Positions 21,463 to 30,340 of a DNA stretch of 64,000 nt are shown in pieces. Under the pieces are notes generated by a model, which was given only the letters and a program-made list of their open reading frames with translations, was not told the origin of the DNA and did no database searches. Position 1 is the first letter of the stretch. Every line of letters starts with the position of its first letter. Origin of the DNA: Caldifarciminota bacterium (GTDB taxonomy: Bacteria > Hydrothermota > Tepidihabitantia > Tepidihabitantales > Tepidihabitantaceae); contig JAOABP010000001.1 in the NCBI GenBank assembly GCA_026418295.1, forward strand, positions 310,001 to 374,000, in the 5' to 3' direction. A program made the position numbers and the translations under genes.

Positions 21463-22224
21463 TTATACCGGTTCAACAACTCCAGTCAATATTTCCGGCT
21501 CATCATCAGTCACCAGTACGGTATTTTCATAATGTGCCGAAGGCTTGCCGTCAGCGGTCACTACGGTCCAGCCGTTCTTCAATGTCCGGACCGCCGGCCC
21601 GCCCATATTCACCATCGGCTCAATCGCCAACGTCATGTTTTTCTCCAGCTTTCTCCCGCTGCCCGGCTTGCCGAAATTGGGAATTGTCGGCTCCTCATGC
21701 AGTTCAACCCCGACTCCGTGGCCGTGCAGTTCCCGGACGACAGAATATCCCTGCGCCTCGACATAACGCTGGATTGCCGCACTGATGTCCCCCACTCGGA
21801 ATCCGGCCCGGCAGAACTTCAGTCCCTCGTAAAATGCAGCCTCAGTTACCCGCACCAGTTGCGCTACCGCCGGTTCAACCCTGCCGACAAAAAATGTCCG
21901 GGCGCCGTCGGCAATCAGACCATCTTTGGTCACCCCGACATCCACCTTTACAATATCTCCGTCATTCAATACCCTGGAGTCAGGAATACCATGCACCACT
22001 TCATCGTTCACGCTGATACATACCCCGGCGGGAAAACCCCGGTAACCCAGGAAGGTCGGTACACCGCCGGCACTCCGGATGTAGTCAATACACACCGCCT
22101 CCAGCTCCTTGAGAGTAATACCGGGCACCACCACCTCTGCAACCCGTTTCAGGACACCAGCGACAATTCTGCCCGCAATTCTCATTCCCGCCACCTCGAC
22201 ATCGCTTTTGATATAAAGTGCCAT
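21463..22224 (-). CDS. map: Methionine aminopeptidase
   Basis: A 253-residue type I methionine aminopeptidase that removes the initiator Met. All five metal ligands are visible in order: Asp in 'KVDVGV', Asp in 'IADGART', His in 'GHGVGVELH', Glu in 'IEPMVN' and Glu in 'YENTVLV'. Both GTG (22227) and ATG (22224) follow the adk stop; ATG is chosen. Confidence 0.96.
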   Translation of the reverse strand: MALYIKSDVEVAGMRIAGRIVAGVLKRVAEVVVPGITLKELEAVCIDYIRSAGGVPTFLGYRGFPAGVCISVNDEVVHGIPDSRVLNDGDIVKVDVGVTKDGLIADGARTFFVGRVEPAVAQLVRVTEAAFYEGLKFCRAGFRVGDISAAIQRYVEAQGYSVVRELHGHGVGVELHEEPTIPNFGKPGSGRKLEKNMTLAIEPMVNMGGPAVRTLKNGWTVVTADGKPSAHYENTVLVTDDEPEILTGVVEPV

Positions 22225-22227
22225 CAC

Positions 22228-22890
22228 TCATCTCAACTGCTCAACCAGCTGTTTCAGATCCGCAAACACCCGGTCCCGCCCAAGACTTCCGTCCAGTCGC
22301 ACCAGCTTTCCCTGCTGTTTGTAATAATCAATCAGCGGGCTGGTCTGCTCGGCATAAACCCGTAACCGTGAGCGAATTGTTTCCTCTTGATCATCGGCAC
22401 GCTGATAAAGTTCACCGCCGCACACATCGCAGACACTGGCATTTTTCGGGGGACTGAAACTCAGATTATAAATCCGGCTGCAATTTCTGCACTGCCGGCG
22501 ACTGGAAAGCCGGCGCACCACCTCATCATCACTCAAATCAATCAGCACCGCCCGATCGACCTGCGCACTCTGCCGTTTCAGGAGTTCATCGAGCCCGGTC
22601 GCCTGCGGCACGGTCCGGGGAAATCCATCAAACGCAATTGACTGCTGCCCATGCTGTCGGATAAACTCTTCTACGACTGCCAGAACGACCTCATCCGGTA
22701 CCAGTGCACCTCTTGCCACATAACTTTCAACCCACCGGCCCAGTTCGGTTCCTTGACTGATCTGCTCCCGGAAAACCTCACCGGTTGAATAATGGACAAA
22801 CCCCAGCTGACTGGCGAGCAGATCCGCCTGTGTTCCCTTCCCAGAACCGGGCGGACCCAAAAGCACTAAACGCAATATCCTTTCACTCAT
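22228..22890 (-). CDS. adk: Adenylate kinase with zinc-type LID
   Basis: A 220-residue enzyme: 2 ADP to and from ATP + AMP. The P-loop is GPPGSGKGTQ (residues 12-21), and the LID is the long form with CRNC...CDVC, a structural zinc site. It is the first gene of a 13-gene operon running to the mscS-like gene, with its own promoter at 22918-22946 and a CGGAG Shine-Dalgarno. In most bacteria adk lies behind secY; here it does not. Confidence 0.96.
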   Translation of the reverse strand: MSERILRLVLLGPPGSGKGTQADLLASQLGFVHYSTGEVFREQISQGTELGRWVESYVARGALVPDEVVLAVVEEFIRQHGQQSIAFDGFPRTVPQATGLDELLKRQSAQVDRAVLIDLSDDEVVRRLSSRRQCRNCSRIYNLSFSPPKNASVCDVCGGELYQRADDQEETIRSRLRVYAEQTSPLIDYYKQQGKLVRLDGSLGRDRVFADLKQLVEQLR

Positions 22891-22917
22891 TGTTCTGCTC
22901 CGTTTAGTTTATCTATC

Positions 22918-22946
22918 ATTCTAACCGGCAATCTCAGTTCAGTCAA
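22918..22946 (-). promoter_or_regulatory. Promoter of the adk-to-selD operon
   Basis: On the minus strand, TTGACT (22946-22941), a 17-nt spacer and TAGAAT (22923-22918; five of six matches). It drives adk (start 22890) and probably the whole downstream operon, in which genes overlap or are closely spaced. Confidence 0.7.
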
Positions 22947-22965
22947 GGAATCCCGCCCCGCATAT

Positions 22966-22993
22966 TTGACACCCCTCAAAATAATATTAATAT
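22966..22993 (+). promoter_or_regulatory. Possible promoter of alr (leaderless geometry)
   Basis: TTGACA (22966-22971), a 16-nt spacer and TAATAT (22988-22993; four of six matches). The -10 box overlaps the ATG at 22992, so if this promoter is right the gene would be read from the GTG at 23001, 7 nt after the box. Confidence 0.4.
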
Positions 22994-24167
22994 GATATCC
23001 GTGAACCGCGGACGGATCTGGGCAGAAATTGACCTTGATGCCCTTAGACACAACATCGTGCAGGTACGCTCGGCAATCGGCAGCCGCAAACTGCTGTTTG
23101 CAATCAAAGCCGACGCTTATGGTCACGGACTTAGGGAAATTGCCCGTGCCGCCCGGAATTTTGTTGACGCCTTCGGCGTTGCCAGCGTTGAAGAAGGGGT
23201 CAGCTGCCGCCATGCCGGCGTTACTGATGCACCCGTACTGATCCTCTCTCCGGTCCCCGAAAAGGAAATCCCCGAACTGTTTGAATACCGGCTGATACCA
23301 ACGGTTTCGGATGAACAGTTTGCGCTTACCCTCGCTCAGGAGGCACAACGGCGACAGACCGCAATTCCGGTCCACATCGAAGTCGACACCGGTATGGGCA
23401 GAACCGGCGTCAGCCTGAACCAAGCGCTCGATTTCATCACCAGGGTTGCCAGTCTGCATGGTATCACCCTTGCCGGCGTTTTCACCCATTTTCCAGCTGC
23501 CGATACTGACATCCACTTCACCCGCCAACAGGTCCAGGAGTTCAACCGGCTGACCGCCCAACTCGAGCACCGCGGCATAACCGGTTTTCTGCGTCATGCG
23601 GCAAATTCTGCTGGCTGCCTCAACATTCCCGAGGCACAGCTGGACATGGTCCGCCCCGGACTTATGCTATACGGCATTATGCCATTGAGTTACCACTTCG
23701 GCCATCGCCAAGCACCGTTCACATTAAAACCGGTAATGAGCCTGCGCTCCCGGATTGTCAATCTCCGGGAATTTCCTGCAGGCACATCAATCAGCTATGA
23801 ACGCAACTACTTCACTACCCGTGACTCGCGGATTGCTGTCATCTCTGCCGGTTACGGTGACGGCTATCCCCACTCGCTCACTAACAAAGGATACTGTCTC
23901 CTGCACGGCAGAAAGGTGCCGGTGGTCGGCAATGTCTCAATGGACCTGACCATGCTTGATGTCACCGATGTTCCAGAAACTAAGCTCGGCGATGTAGTAA
24001 CTCTGCTCGGCTCAGCTGACGGCAAGAAAATCTGCGCCAATGAACTGGCACTGCTTGCGGGCACAATCCCTTATGAAATCATCTGCCGGGTGAGCCCGCG
24101 CGTACCCCGCATCTATCTGCAGGATGGCAAAGTGGTTCATATAAAAACATTATTAAATTATGACTGA
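22992..24167 (+). CDS. alr: Alanine racemase
   Basis: A PLP enzyme making D-Ala for peptidoglycan. The PLP lysine lies in 'AIKADAYGHG' and the second catalytic base Tyr in 'ISYERNYF' near two thirds. The full frame gives 391 residues from ATG 22992. The GTG at 23001 (codon 4, giving 'VNRGRIWAEIDLDAL') matches the usual N-terminus and the promoter geometry better; no Shine-Dalgarno precedes either. The gene overlaps the DUF1844 gene by 8 nt. Confidence 0.95.
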   Translation: MISVNRGRIWAEIDLDALRHNIVQVRSAIGSRKLLFAIKADAYGHGLREIARAARNFVDAFGVASVEEGVSCRHAGVTDAPVLILSPVPEKEIPELFEYRLIPTVSDEQFALTLAQEAQRRQTAIPVHIEVDTGMGRTGVSLNQALDFITRVASLHGITLAGVFTHFPAADTDIHFTRQQVQEFNRLTAQLEHRGITGFLRHAANSAGCLNIPEAQLDMVRPGLMLYGIMPLSYHFGHRQAPFTLKPVMSLRSRIVNLREFPAGTSISYERNYFTTRDSRIAVISAGYGDGYPHSLTNKGYCLLHGRKVPVVGNVSMDLTMLDVTDVPETKLGDVVTLLGSADGKKICANELALLAGTIPYEIICRVSPRVPRIYLQDGKVVHIKTLLNYD

Positions 24168-24450
24168 ACAGCATAACCATGAATCCTGTGCCGGCGAACT
24201 GCCGCCGAGCCTGAACGGTCTAATCCTCACCCTTACCGCCACTGCCCTTGCCTATCTCGGTCAGCCGGTAAACCCGGACGGCAACAACCCGGAACCCGAC
24301 TTTCGTCTTGCCCATTATACTATCGATACGATCCAGATGCTCAAGGAAAAAACTGAAGGAAACCGCACTACCGAGGAAACCGAACTCATTGACGATGTCC
24401 TGACCCAGCTCCGTCTGATATACATCCAGAAGACCGGCTCCGGAACGTAA
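24160..24450 (+). CDS. DUF1844 family protein
   Basis: A 96-residue cytosolic protein with the typical DUF1844 core: 'LILTLTATALAYLGQP' followed by 'IDTIQMLKEKTEGNRTTEE'. The family is common in Deltaproteobacteria and FCB bacteria; no function is established. It overlaps the end of alr by 8 nt and is probably cotranscribed with it. Confidence 0.8.
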   Translation: MTEQHNHESCAGELPPSLNGLILTLTATALAYLGQPVNPDGNNPEPDFRLAHYTIDTIQMLKEKTEGNRTTEETELIDDVLTQLRLIYIQKTGSGT

Positions 24451-24503
24451 GCTCGGTTTAGGGACTTACCCGGTACTGCGCAGGAGAATAAAAACCGATC
24501 CCG

Positions 24504-24521
24504 GGTTCACCCGGGTGAACC
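24504..24521. repeat. 18-bp perfect palindrome
   Basis: GGTTCACCCGGGTGAACC reads identically on both strands. It also permits a CCCGGG-TTCA-CCCGGG hairpin shifted left. It lies between the DUF1844 gene and the rpmH promoter, about 150 nt upstream of the latter. The rest of 24451-24671 shows nothing else I can support. Confidence 0.8.
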
Positions 24522-24671
24522 ACTCATTTATGATTATCAGCCAGTATCAAGTTCATAAAGTATTGCAAATAAGTAAGTTACCTTAAATGCCATCTTTTCG
24601 CGCTCCTAGAAATGTGAAATTAGTCCGTTTTCGGAATTCTAACTGTAAATATTGGGGCTTTACTGCAAATC

Positions 24672-24700
24672 TTGACTATTGTTATCAGGATGCTTATAAT
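24672..24700 (+). promoter_or_regulatory. Sigma70-type promoter of rpmH operon
   Basis: TTGACT (24672-24677), a 17-nt spacer and a perfect TATAAT (24695-24700). An AAAAGGA Shine-Dalgarno and the rpmH ATG (24718) follow, so the leader is about 10 nt. Confidence 0.85.
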
Positions 24701-24717
24701 CACCAAAAGGAATTCAT

Positions 24718-24855
24718 ATGCCAAAAAGAACTTATCAACCGTCAAAGATCAGGCGTAAACGGACGCATGGCTTTCGCGCCCGGATGAAAACCGTCGGTGG
24801 CAGAAGAGTGCTTGCCAACCGGCGGCGTAAGGGCAGACACCGTCTGACCGTATGA
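24718..24855 (+). CDS. rpmH: 50S ribosomal protein L34
   Basis: A 45-residue very basic protein reading '[19 protein letters not shown]...', the invariant L34 signature. It heads the rpmH-rnpA-yidD-yidC-jag-mnmE cluster that is often next to the replication origin, although no dnaA or DnaA-box cluster is seen here. Confidence 0.97.
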   Translation: MPKRTYQPSKIRRKRTHGFRARMKTVGGRRVLANRRRKGRHRLTV

Positions 24856-24888
24856 GCATAACCGTGCCCTTCCGGCACAACTGCTCCG

Positions 24889-25260
24889 ATGCGCGAAAGT
24901 CTCAAACGGGTGGAAATTGTCCGGCACCGCCGGGCAGTCATCTCCATTGCCCAGCAGGGAAAGCGGATTGTTTCACCCCTTTTTACCTTAAAATACCTTA
25001 AAACTGAAACCCACAACCCCGCCCGGCGCATCGCCTTCCATTTGAGCTCAAAAATCCATGGTGCGGTAATCCGTAACCTGCTGAAACGACGGCTGCGGGA
25101 AATCTACCGCCGCAACAAGGAATGGTTACCGGCAGGTTATGATTACATTGTCCAGGTCAGGCCCGGAGCGGAAAATCTCAGCTATGAAGCTTTGAAACAA
25201 GAGATAAGAAAACTTTTTTGGGGGGTATCAGCATGCTCACAAGACTCATCGTGTTCCTGA
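24889..25260 (+). CDS. rnpA: Ribonuclease P protein component
   Basis: A 123-residue basic protein that helps RNase P RNA process the 5' ends of tRNA precursors. The conserved RNR motif is seen in 'RNLLKRRLREIYR' near residue 65, followed by 'LPAGYDYIVQVRPGA'. It lies 33 nt after rpmH. Its last 28 nt overlap yidD in another frame. Confidence 0.93.
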   Translation: MRESLKRVEIVRHRRAVISIAQQGKRIVSPLFTLKYLKTETHNPARRIAFHLSSKIHGAVIRNLLKRRLREIYRRNKEWLPAGYDYIVQVRPGAENLSYEALKQEIRKLFWGVSACSQDSSCS

Positions 25261-25469
25261 TCCGGGGATATCAGCTGACTTGGGGAACAGTTCTGCCTGG
25301 GTCCTGCCGGTTTTACCCTACCTGCTCTGAATATGCGTTCGAGGCGGTATCCCGGCATGGAGTCCGCGCCGGCACATGGCTGGCGCTGAAACGGCTCCTC
25401 AGGTGCCATCCCCTGAATCCGGGAGGATATGACCCGGTTCCGGAAAAACTTCAGAAAAACAAAGGATGA
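25233..25469 (+). CDS. yidD: Membrane protein insertion efficiency factor YidD
   Basis: A 78-residue amphipathic protein with the family signature 'SCRFYPTCSEYA' (residues 25-36) and 'KRLLRCHPLNPGGYDPVP'. It helps YidC insert membrane proteins. The ATG at 25233 is preceded by GGGGGGT; an upstream TTG start is less likely. Confidence 0.93.
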   Translation: MLTRLIVFLIRGYQLTWGTVLPGSCRFYPTCSEYAFEAVSRHGVRAGTWLALKRLLRCHPLNPGGYDPVPEKLQKNKG

Positions 25470-25476
25470 TGTGGCG

Positions 25477-27030
25477 ATGAATTCAGACAACCTCAGAATG
25501 CTTGTCGGCTTTGCCATTATCATGATAATCCTCATCCTCTGGCAGCTTCTGCTTCCGGGCCGGACCCGGACCACACCACCCCCAACACCCGCACCGGTCG
25601 AGTCGCTGGCCGTCCACCCCCAAGCACCGGTACTTACCACTACCCCCGAACCTGAACATCAATACCCGGAAACCAGCTTCACCCTGAGTAACCGGTTTCT
25701 TGAAGTCACGATCTCCAGCCGTAATGCCGCACTCAATTCCTGCTATCTGAAAAACTACCGTGTCCAGCTGATTCCCGAAGGACAGACGATTCTGGGTATC
25801 CAGGAACTTGCTCAGTCCCCGCTGAGCGGATATCAGGCCACCGACACATCCATAACTCTGCAGTATCACACCACTCCCGGCAGATTGACCCTCACTTGGA
25901 TAATCGGAGATGACTACACTCTGCAGCTTCTGCTTGATGCCGAATCTGCCTTTAATCGACTCACCTTTGATGCCCGTGGTGGCATCGCCACCACCGAGGC
26001 AAACCTGAAGGAAGACCTTGCCAATTTTCATTTCTATGCCCGCGCATCGGGTAGGGTGCATCAGATTGCTGCCTCGAATCTCCGGCGCAAGCCGTTCGGT
26101 GCGGCGGCTGACTGGGCAGGCCTGAAATCCAAATACTTCTTTGCCGCTCTGGTGAATCAGACCGGTGTCGACTCCTGCCAAGCCGAGGCACTGCCTGACG
26201 GCAGAGTAGGAATGCAGATAACCCACACAGTCAGCAAAAATCCTGCCCGTTATCTGATTTACCTGGGACCGATCGAATACAACCGGCTGCGCCAGTTTGG
26301 TCTCGGATTTGAGAATGTTGTCAGCCTCGGCTGGCTTAAACCGGTTGCCCTCGCAATCCTGTTTGTCCTCCGGCTGTTCTATCAGCTCGTGCACAACTGG
26401 GGTGGGGCGATCGTTATCTTTTCGCTCGTGATGAAACTGATATTCTATCCTCTGACTCGGACTCAGACCCGCCAGATGCGTCAGCTCCAGCTGTTGCAGC
26501 CGAAACTGGAGGAGCTTAAGAAGAAATACAAGGACGACCCGCAACAGCTTAATCAGGAAACGATGCGCCTTTATCAGCTCTACCGCGTGAATCCGCTTTC
26601 CGGCTGTCTGCCACTGCTGATTCAGATGCCGGTTTTCTTTGCCCTCTATGCGGTCCTGCGCAATTTCATTGAACTGAGGGGCGCAGGTTTTATTCTCTGG
26701 CTCAAGGATCTCTCCCAGCCTGATACCCTGTTCGGACACATTCCGGCAGGTGTACCACTAATCGGGGGCTTTGCGCTCGGACTGCTCCCGATTCTGATGG
26801 GGGTATCATTCATCGCCCAGAACCTGCTGACCGCCACCGACAAAAAGAACTGGGCGCTGACGGTGATCTTTCCGATCTTCATCACTGCAATCTTTCTCAA
26901 TCTCTCCAGCGGATTGCAGTTATACTGGTTTATCTATAATATACTCTCAATTGGCGAGAGTCTGATCGCAACCAAAGGAGGTTCATTATGGCAGAAATTC
27001 AGAAAAGCCCCGAAACCGGGGGTGAGTTAA
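25477..27030 (+). CDS. yidC: Membrane protein insertase YidC
   Basis: A 517-residue insertase of the diderm type: N-terminal transmembrane anchor (residues 7-25), a large periplasmic beta domain (about 55-300), then the conserved five-helix insertase core including 'FYPLTRTQTRQMRQ' and 'NPLSGCLPLLIQMPVFFAL'. The start at 25477 places the anchor at the N-terminus; the frame is open to 25429 inside yidD. The C-terminus overlaps jag by 43 nt. Confidence 0.95.
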   Translation: MNSDNLRMLVGFAIIMIILILWQLLLPGRTRTTPPPTPAPVESLAVHPQAPVLTTTPEPEHQYPETSFTLSNRFLEVTISSRNAALNSCYLKNYRVQLIPEGQTILGIQELAQSPLSGYQATDTSITLQYHTTPGRLTLTWIIGDDYTLQLLLDAESAFNRLTFDARGGIATTEANLKEDLANFHFYARASGRVHQIAASNLRRKPFGAAADWAGLKSKYFFAALVNQTGVDSCQAEALPDGRVGMQITHTVSKNPARYLIYLGPIEYNRLRQFGLGFENVVSLGWLKPVALAILFVLRLFYQLVHNWGGAIVIFSLVMKLIFYPLTRTQTRQMRQLQLLQPKLEELKKKYKDDPQQLNQETMRLYQLYRVNPLSGCLPLLIQMPVFFALYAVLRNFIELRGAGFILWLKDLSQPDTLFGHIPAGVPLIGGFALGLLPILMGVSFIAQNLLTATDKKNWALTVIFPIFITAIFLNLSSGLQLYWFIYNILSIGESLIATKGGSLWQKFRKAPKPGVS

Positions 27031-27554
27031 ATCCGGCGATTCAGGCCGATGTCCATTTTGCACCCGAAGTTCCTGCTTCCGAAGAAGAGCATATTGCCCG
27101 GGTGATCGAAGAACTGATCAGCCACATCGGCATCCGGGCAAAGGTTGAGGTCCACCGGACGAACGAAGGTTATCTGGCTAACATCAAAACCAAACGGGCA
27201 AGTGCAATTCTGATTGGCAGGCGGGGTGCCACACTCAAGGCACTCCAGCATCTCGTGCGCACGATTGTCCGACGCCGATTCCCGGAAATTGCGCCGATTA
27301 CCGTGGATGTTGCCGGCTATCTCCAGCGGCGGGACAACTTCCTGCGTAAGAAGGCGCTAGCGGTTGCCAAAATCGTCACCGAGACCCAACGGGAGATGGC
27401 GCTCGACTTTCTGAGCGAGAAGGAAATGGCGGTTGTCCAGGATGCGCTTGCGACTATGCCCCAGGTACGGGTATATGCGGTCGGCACCGGCTCCCGCCGC
27501 AATGTCATCATCGCACCGCAAGAAACCGTGCCCCCGACAGGAACGAAGGGCTGA
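26988..27554 (+). CDS. jag: Jag/KhpB-type RNA-binding protein
   Basis: A 188-residue protein with a KH domain (about residues 55-115, 'AILIGRRGATLKALQHLV') and an R3H domain (about 120-180, with 'RREMALDFLSEKEM'-like helix). KhpB proteins bind RNA and influence cell division and wall synthesis. A strong AAAGGAGG lies before the ATG, inside the yidC end. Confidence 0.9.
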   Translation: MAEIQKSPETGGELNPAIQADVHFAPEVPASEEEHIARVIEELISHIGIRAKVEVHRTNEGYLANIKTKRASAILIGRRGATLKALQHLVRTIVRRRFPEIAPITVDVAGYLQRRDNFLRKKALAVAKIVTETQREMALDFLSEKEMAVVQDALATMPQVRVYAVGTGSRRNVIIAPQETVPPTGTKG

Positions 27555-27569
27555 CGCAATCCGCAATCA

Positions 27570-28916
27570 ATGACAGAGGATACGATTGTTGCCCCCGCAA
27601 CCCCCAGCGGAATTGGCGGGATCGCGGTCATCAGAATCTCCGGGCCTGACACCTTTGCACTGCTGGAACGGCTCATACCCGGTCAGAATTTTCAAGCCCG
27701 GCCCGGCTACACCGCCCGCCTGTGCTGGCTCCGGAATGAAAAAGGGGAATTAATTGACCAGGTAATGATCACAGTTTTCCACGCTCCACGCTCCTATACT
27801 GGAGAAGATATGGCAGAGATCTCATCTCACGGGAGTCCGCTGATTGTGGACCGGATCATCCGGATGTGCCGGCGTCTGGGTGCTCGTCTTGCTCAACCGG
27901 GCGAATTCACCCGGCGTGCGGTTCTCAATCGGAAAATGAGCATTTCTAGAGCCGAAGCGGTAGCAGGACTTGTCCATGCCCGGAACTTGCGCGCACTGCG
28001 CGTCGCAATCAAGGCGTACAACGGCGCTACCGCCGAACTTGTTAACCGTCTGCGAGAACCGCTTTATCAGCTGTGTGCTGAACTGGAATACCGGCTGGGT
28101 TTTGCCGAAGAGTCTCATCCGGGAAATCCCGGATTCAATTTAGTCACTATTGACCGCAAAATTCAACGGCTCATCGCCGAACTTGACCGGAAGATCCGCC
28201 AGGCAGAAGCCACTAACCGGCTCTTTGAGCCGGTGACGGTAGCGATCGTGGGCAGACCCAATGTCGGCAAATCCAGTCTGTTCAATTGTCTTCTGCAAGA
28301 AAAGCGGGTTCTCACCAGCCCGATCCCCGGCACAACCCGGGATCGAATTGAAGCCCGTCTTGACCTGAGAGGAATAACGGTCCGGCTCATTGACACCTGC
28401 GGTTATCATCCTGATGCCCGCAACCCGCTCACCCGCCGGGGTACGGTTGAAACTTCCAAGGCGATTGCAGAGGCGGATCTGGTACTGATCGTATTTGACC
28501 GCTCCATGCCAGCCCGACCGCTTGACCGGGAGATTTTAATCCGGATCGCAGACAAACCTAAAATTCCGGTGCTTAATAAGTCGGACCTCACACCGCGGTT
28601 CCAGCCGGGAAAACTCGGCCTGAAAAATCCGGTGTCGGTCTCCTGCAAAACTGGCGAAAATCTGAATCTCCTGCGCCGACGCCTGCACCGGGAGCTGATG
28701 GTTGCCAGTGCAACCTGTCCGGTCTTCACTCAACGCCAGATTGAATGCCTTACCCGCTGCCGGGATGCGCTCCGTGCTGGCATCAGGAGTGAAAATCTGG
28801 AAACCCGTCTGTTTGAAGTACGGACCGCACTCGATGCGCTCACAGCTATTGACCAGCCGGTTACATCCGATGCGATTCTCAACCGGATATTTGAAAACTT
28901 CTGCGTCGGCAAATGA
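27570..28916 (+). CDS. mnmE: tRNA modification GTPase MnmE
   Basis: A 448-residue GTPase that, with MnmG, modifies the wobble uridine of several tRNAs. It has the N-terminal tetrahydrofolate-binding domain ('DTIVAPATPSGIGGIAVIR'), the inserted G domain (GRPNVGKSS; G3 is DTCG rather than DTAG) and the C-terminal catalytic FCVGK. It lies 15 nt after jag and overlaps the next gene by ATGA. Confidence 0.96.
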   Translation: MTEDTIVAPATPSGIGGIAVIRISGPDTFALLERLIPGQNFQARPGYTARLCWLRNEKGELIDQVMITVFHAPRSYTGEDMAEISSHGSPLIVDRIIRMCRRLGARLAQPGEFTRRAVLNRKMSISRAEAVAGLVHARNLRALRVAIKAYNGATAELVNRLREPLYQLCAELEYRLGFAEESHPGNPGFNLVTIDRKIQRLIAELDRKIRQAEATNRLFEPVTVAIVGRPNVGKSSLFNCLLQEKRVLTSPIPGTTRDRIEARLDLRGITVRLIDTCGYHPDARNPLTRRGTVETSKAIAEADLVLIVFDRSMPARPLDREILIRIADKPKIPVLNKSDLTPRFQPGKLGLKNPVSVSCKTGENLNLLRRRLHRELMVASATCPVFTQRQIECLTRCRDALRAGIRSENLETRLFEVRTALDALTAIDQPVTSDAILNRIFENFCVGK

Positions 28917-29338
28917 TCAACCGCATCCTGCTCGCACTCTCAAGTCCGGTCCGGTTCCGACCCGCCGCCCGCTGGACCGTCAGCCTGGCCGCCCGCCTGA
29001 ATGCCCACCTGTTTGCAGTCTACCTGCTGCCGGCTGACACAAGTTCAGACCGCACCCGTCCGGAGGAATTAAGAGCCGGCAGAATCCGGAAACACTCATC
29101 GGAAGAAGAGAAGGCTTGGCAGGTACTCTATGAAATTGAGGATCAATCCTTCAATCAGAATGTCCGGGTTTCACTTTTGCTGGAAACCGGCGAGCCGCTG
29201 GCACGCCTTGCTCAACTTTGTGAAAGTTACAGAATTGACCTGCTGGTTGTGAGTGCCGAAACTCCCCTTTCCCCCGAATATCTGCTCCGGCACTCTCAAA
29301 AACCGGTCGTATTTTTCAAAACGGACAAGGAGGAGTAA
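28913..29338 (+). CDS. Universal stress protein-like protein
   Basis: A 141-residue UspA-fold protein: 'RILLALSSPVRFRPAARWTVSLAA' type start, and 'DLLVVSAETPL' near residue 110. The GxxGxxxxxxxxxG(S/T) ATP-binding loop of ATP-type Usp proteins is not present, so it probably does not bind ATP in that way. It is translationally coupled to mnmE (ATGA) and to the PTS EIIA gene (TAATG). Confidence 0.75.
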   Translation: MINRILLALSSPVRFRPAARWTVSLAARLNAHLFAVYLLPADTSSDRTRPEELRAGRIRKHSSEEEKAWQVLYEIEDQSFNQNVRVSLLLETGEPLARLAQLCESYRIDLLVVSAETPLSPEYLLRHSQKPVVFFKTDKEE

Positions 29339-29802
29339 TGCCCAAAAAAGTGTCCGAACTGCTGCTGCCTGCGGCAGTTATCCTGAAACTCAACAGCCGG
29401 GAAAAGTCGGCGGTCATTGCAGAACTCACCGCACCGCTGGTTACCGCTGGCCTGGTCACCAGCGAACAAGAGTTCATTTCCGCAATCATGCGCCGGGAGA
29501 ATCTTGAAAGCACTGGAATCGGTTTTGGTGTTGCCATACCTCATGCCCGGACCAATGCAGTCCGGGAAGCCGTGATCGCCTTTGGCCGTTCCGAAACCGG
29601 AGTGGACTTCTCCAGTCTGGATGGCAAATTGTCCCATCTTATTTTCCTAATCGCCGCTCCGGAAGCGCTCAAACGTGAGTATATCTGGACACTGGCAAAA
29701 CTTTCCAGTCTGCTGCGCCGGGAGGAGGTCCGGAACGGACTGCTCCAGGCAGGCTCGGTAGACGAAGTCTATGCCATCATTGAGCAGTATGAACGCCTGT
29801 AG
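29338..29802 (+). CDS. PTS EIIA-type (PtsN-like) protein
   Basis: A 154-residue EIIA fructose/mannitol/Ntr domain. The phospho-accepting histidine lies in 'GVAIPHART' (about residue 65). No EIIB/EIIC is adjacent, so a regulatory (nitrogen-PTS-like) role is likelier than sugar transport. The ATG overlaps the stop of the Usp-like gene, and the gene end overlaps the macro-domain gene. Confidence 0.87.
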   Translation: MPKKVSELLLPAAVILKLNSREKSAVIAELTAPLVTAGLVTSEQEFISAIMRRENLESTGIGFGVAIPHARTNAVREAVIAFGRSETGVDFSSLDGKLSHLIFLIAAPEALKREYIWTLAKLSSLLRREEVRNGLLQAGSVDEVYAIIEQYERL

Positions 29803-30340
29803 TCCCATTGTCCGGACTTTCGGCAACTGCCGGCTGGAAGTGATACTCGGGGACATCACTGACCAGGATACTGAGGCAATCGTCAATGCTGCCAACAACC
29901 ACTTCTGGATGGGTGGTGGTGTCGCCGGTGCCATCAAATGCCGCGGGGGAGCCGAGATTGAACAGGAGGCAATGAAACTCGGGCCGGTTGAACCGGGGGC
30001 AGCGGTAACTACCAGCGCCGGCAGATTGAAGGCTAAGTTCTGTATCCATGCTGCGGTCATGGGGCAGGATCTGGTTACGAATGCGGAGTTGATTACCCGT
30101 GCTACCAGCAGTGCCCTCGAGGAAGCCGCACGGCTGAAAATCAGATCGGTTGCCTTTCCCGCATTGGGCACCGGGGTTGGTGGATTCCCTGTGTCGGCAT
30201 GTGCCAGGCTGATGCTTGCCTCTGCATTGCGCCACTGCCAGAAACATCAATATCCAGAACTGATACGTTTTGTCCTTTTCGAGCCGGCTGCATTTCAGGC
30301 ATTTACTCAGATATTAAGCTCACTTCCGGAGACTCCATGA
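29789..30340 (+). CDS. Macro-domain protein
   Basis: A 183-residue macro domain, which binds or hydrolyses ADP-ribose derivatives. Key motifs are 'EAIVNAANNHFWMGGGVAGAI' in two parts (NAAN and GGGVAGAI) and the loop 'PALGTGVGGFP'. The start at ATG 29789 is inferred; the frame opens at 29771. Possible substrates are O-acetyl-ADP-ribose or ADP-ribosylated protein. It is linked to argS by ATGA overlap. Confidence 0.9.
   Translation: MNACSPIVRTFGNCRLEVILGDITDQDTEAIVNAANNHFWMGGGVAGAIKCRGGAEIEQEAMKLGPVEPGAAVTTSAGRLKAKFCIHAAVMGQDLVTNAELITRATSSALEEAARLKIRSVAFPALGTGVGGFPVSACARLMLASALRHCQKHQYPELIRFVLFEPAAFQAFTQILSSLPETP

Noticed and set aside
24451-24717. Replication origin next to rpmH-rnpA
   Set aside because: There is no dnaA gene and no TTATCCACA-type boxes; TTATCAG sequences in the stretch do not match.
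25483-26739. Long open frame antisense to yidC (about 418 codons)
   Set aside because: It lies entirely opposite a well-supported gene, has no homology I recognise and no ribosome-binding site; similar antisense frames lie opposite alr, dnaK and prfB.
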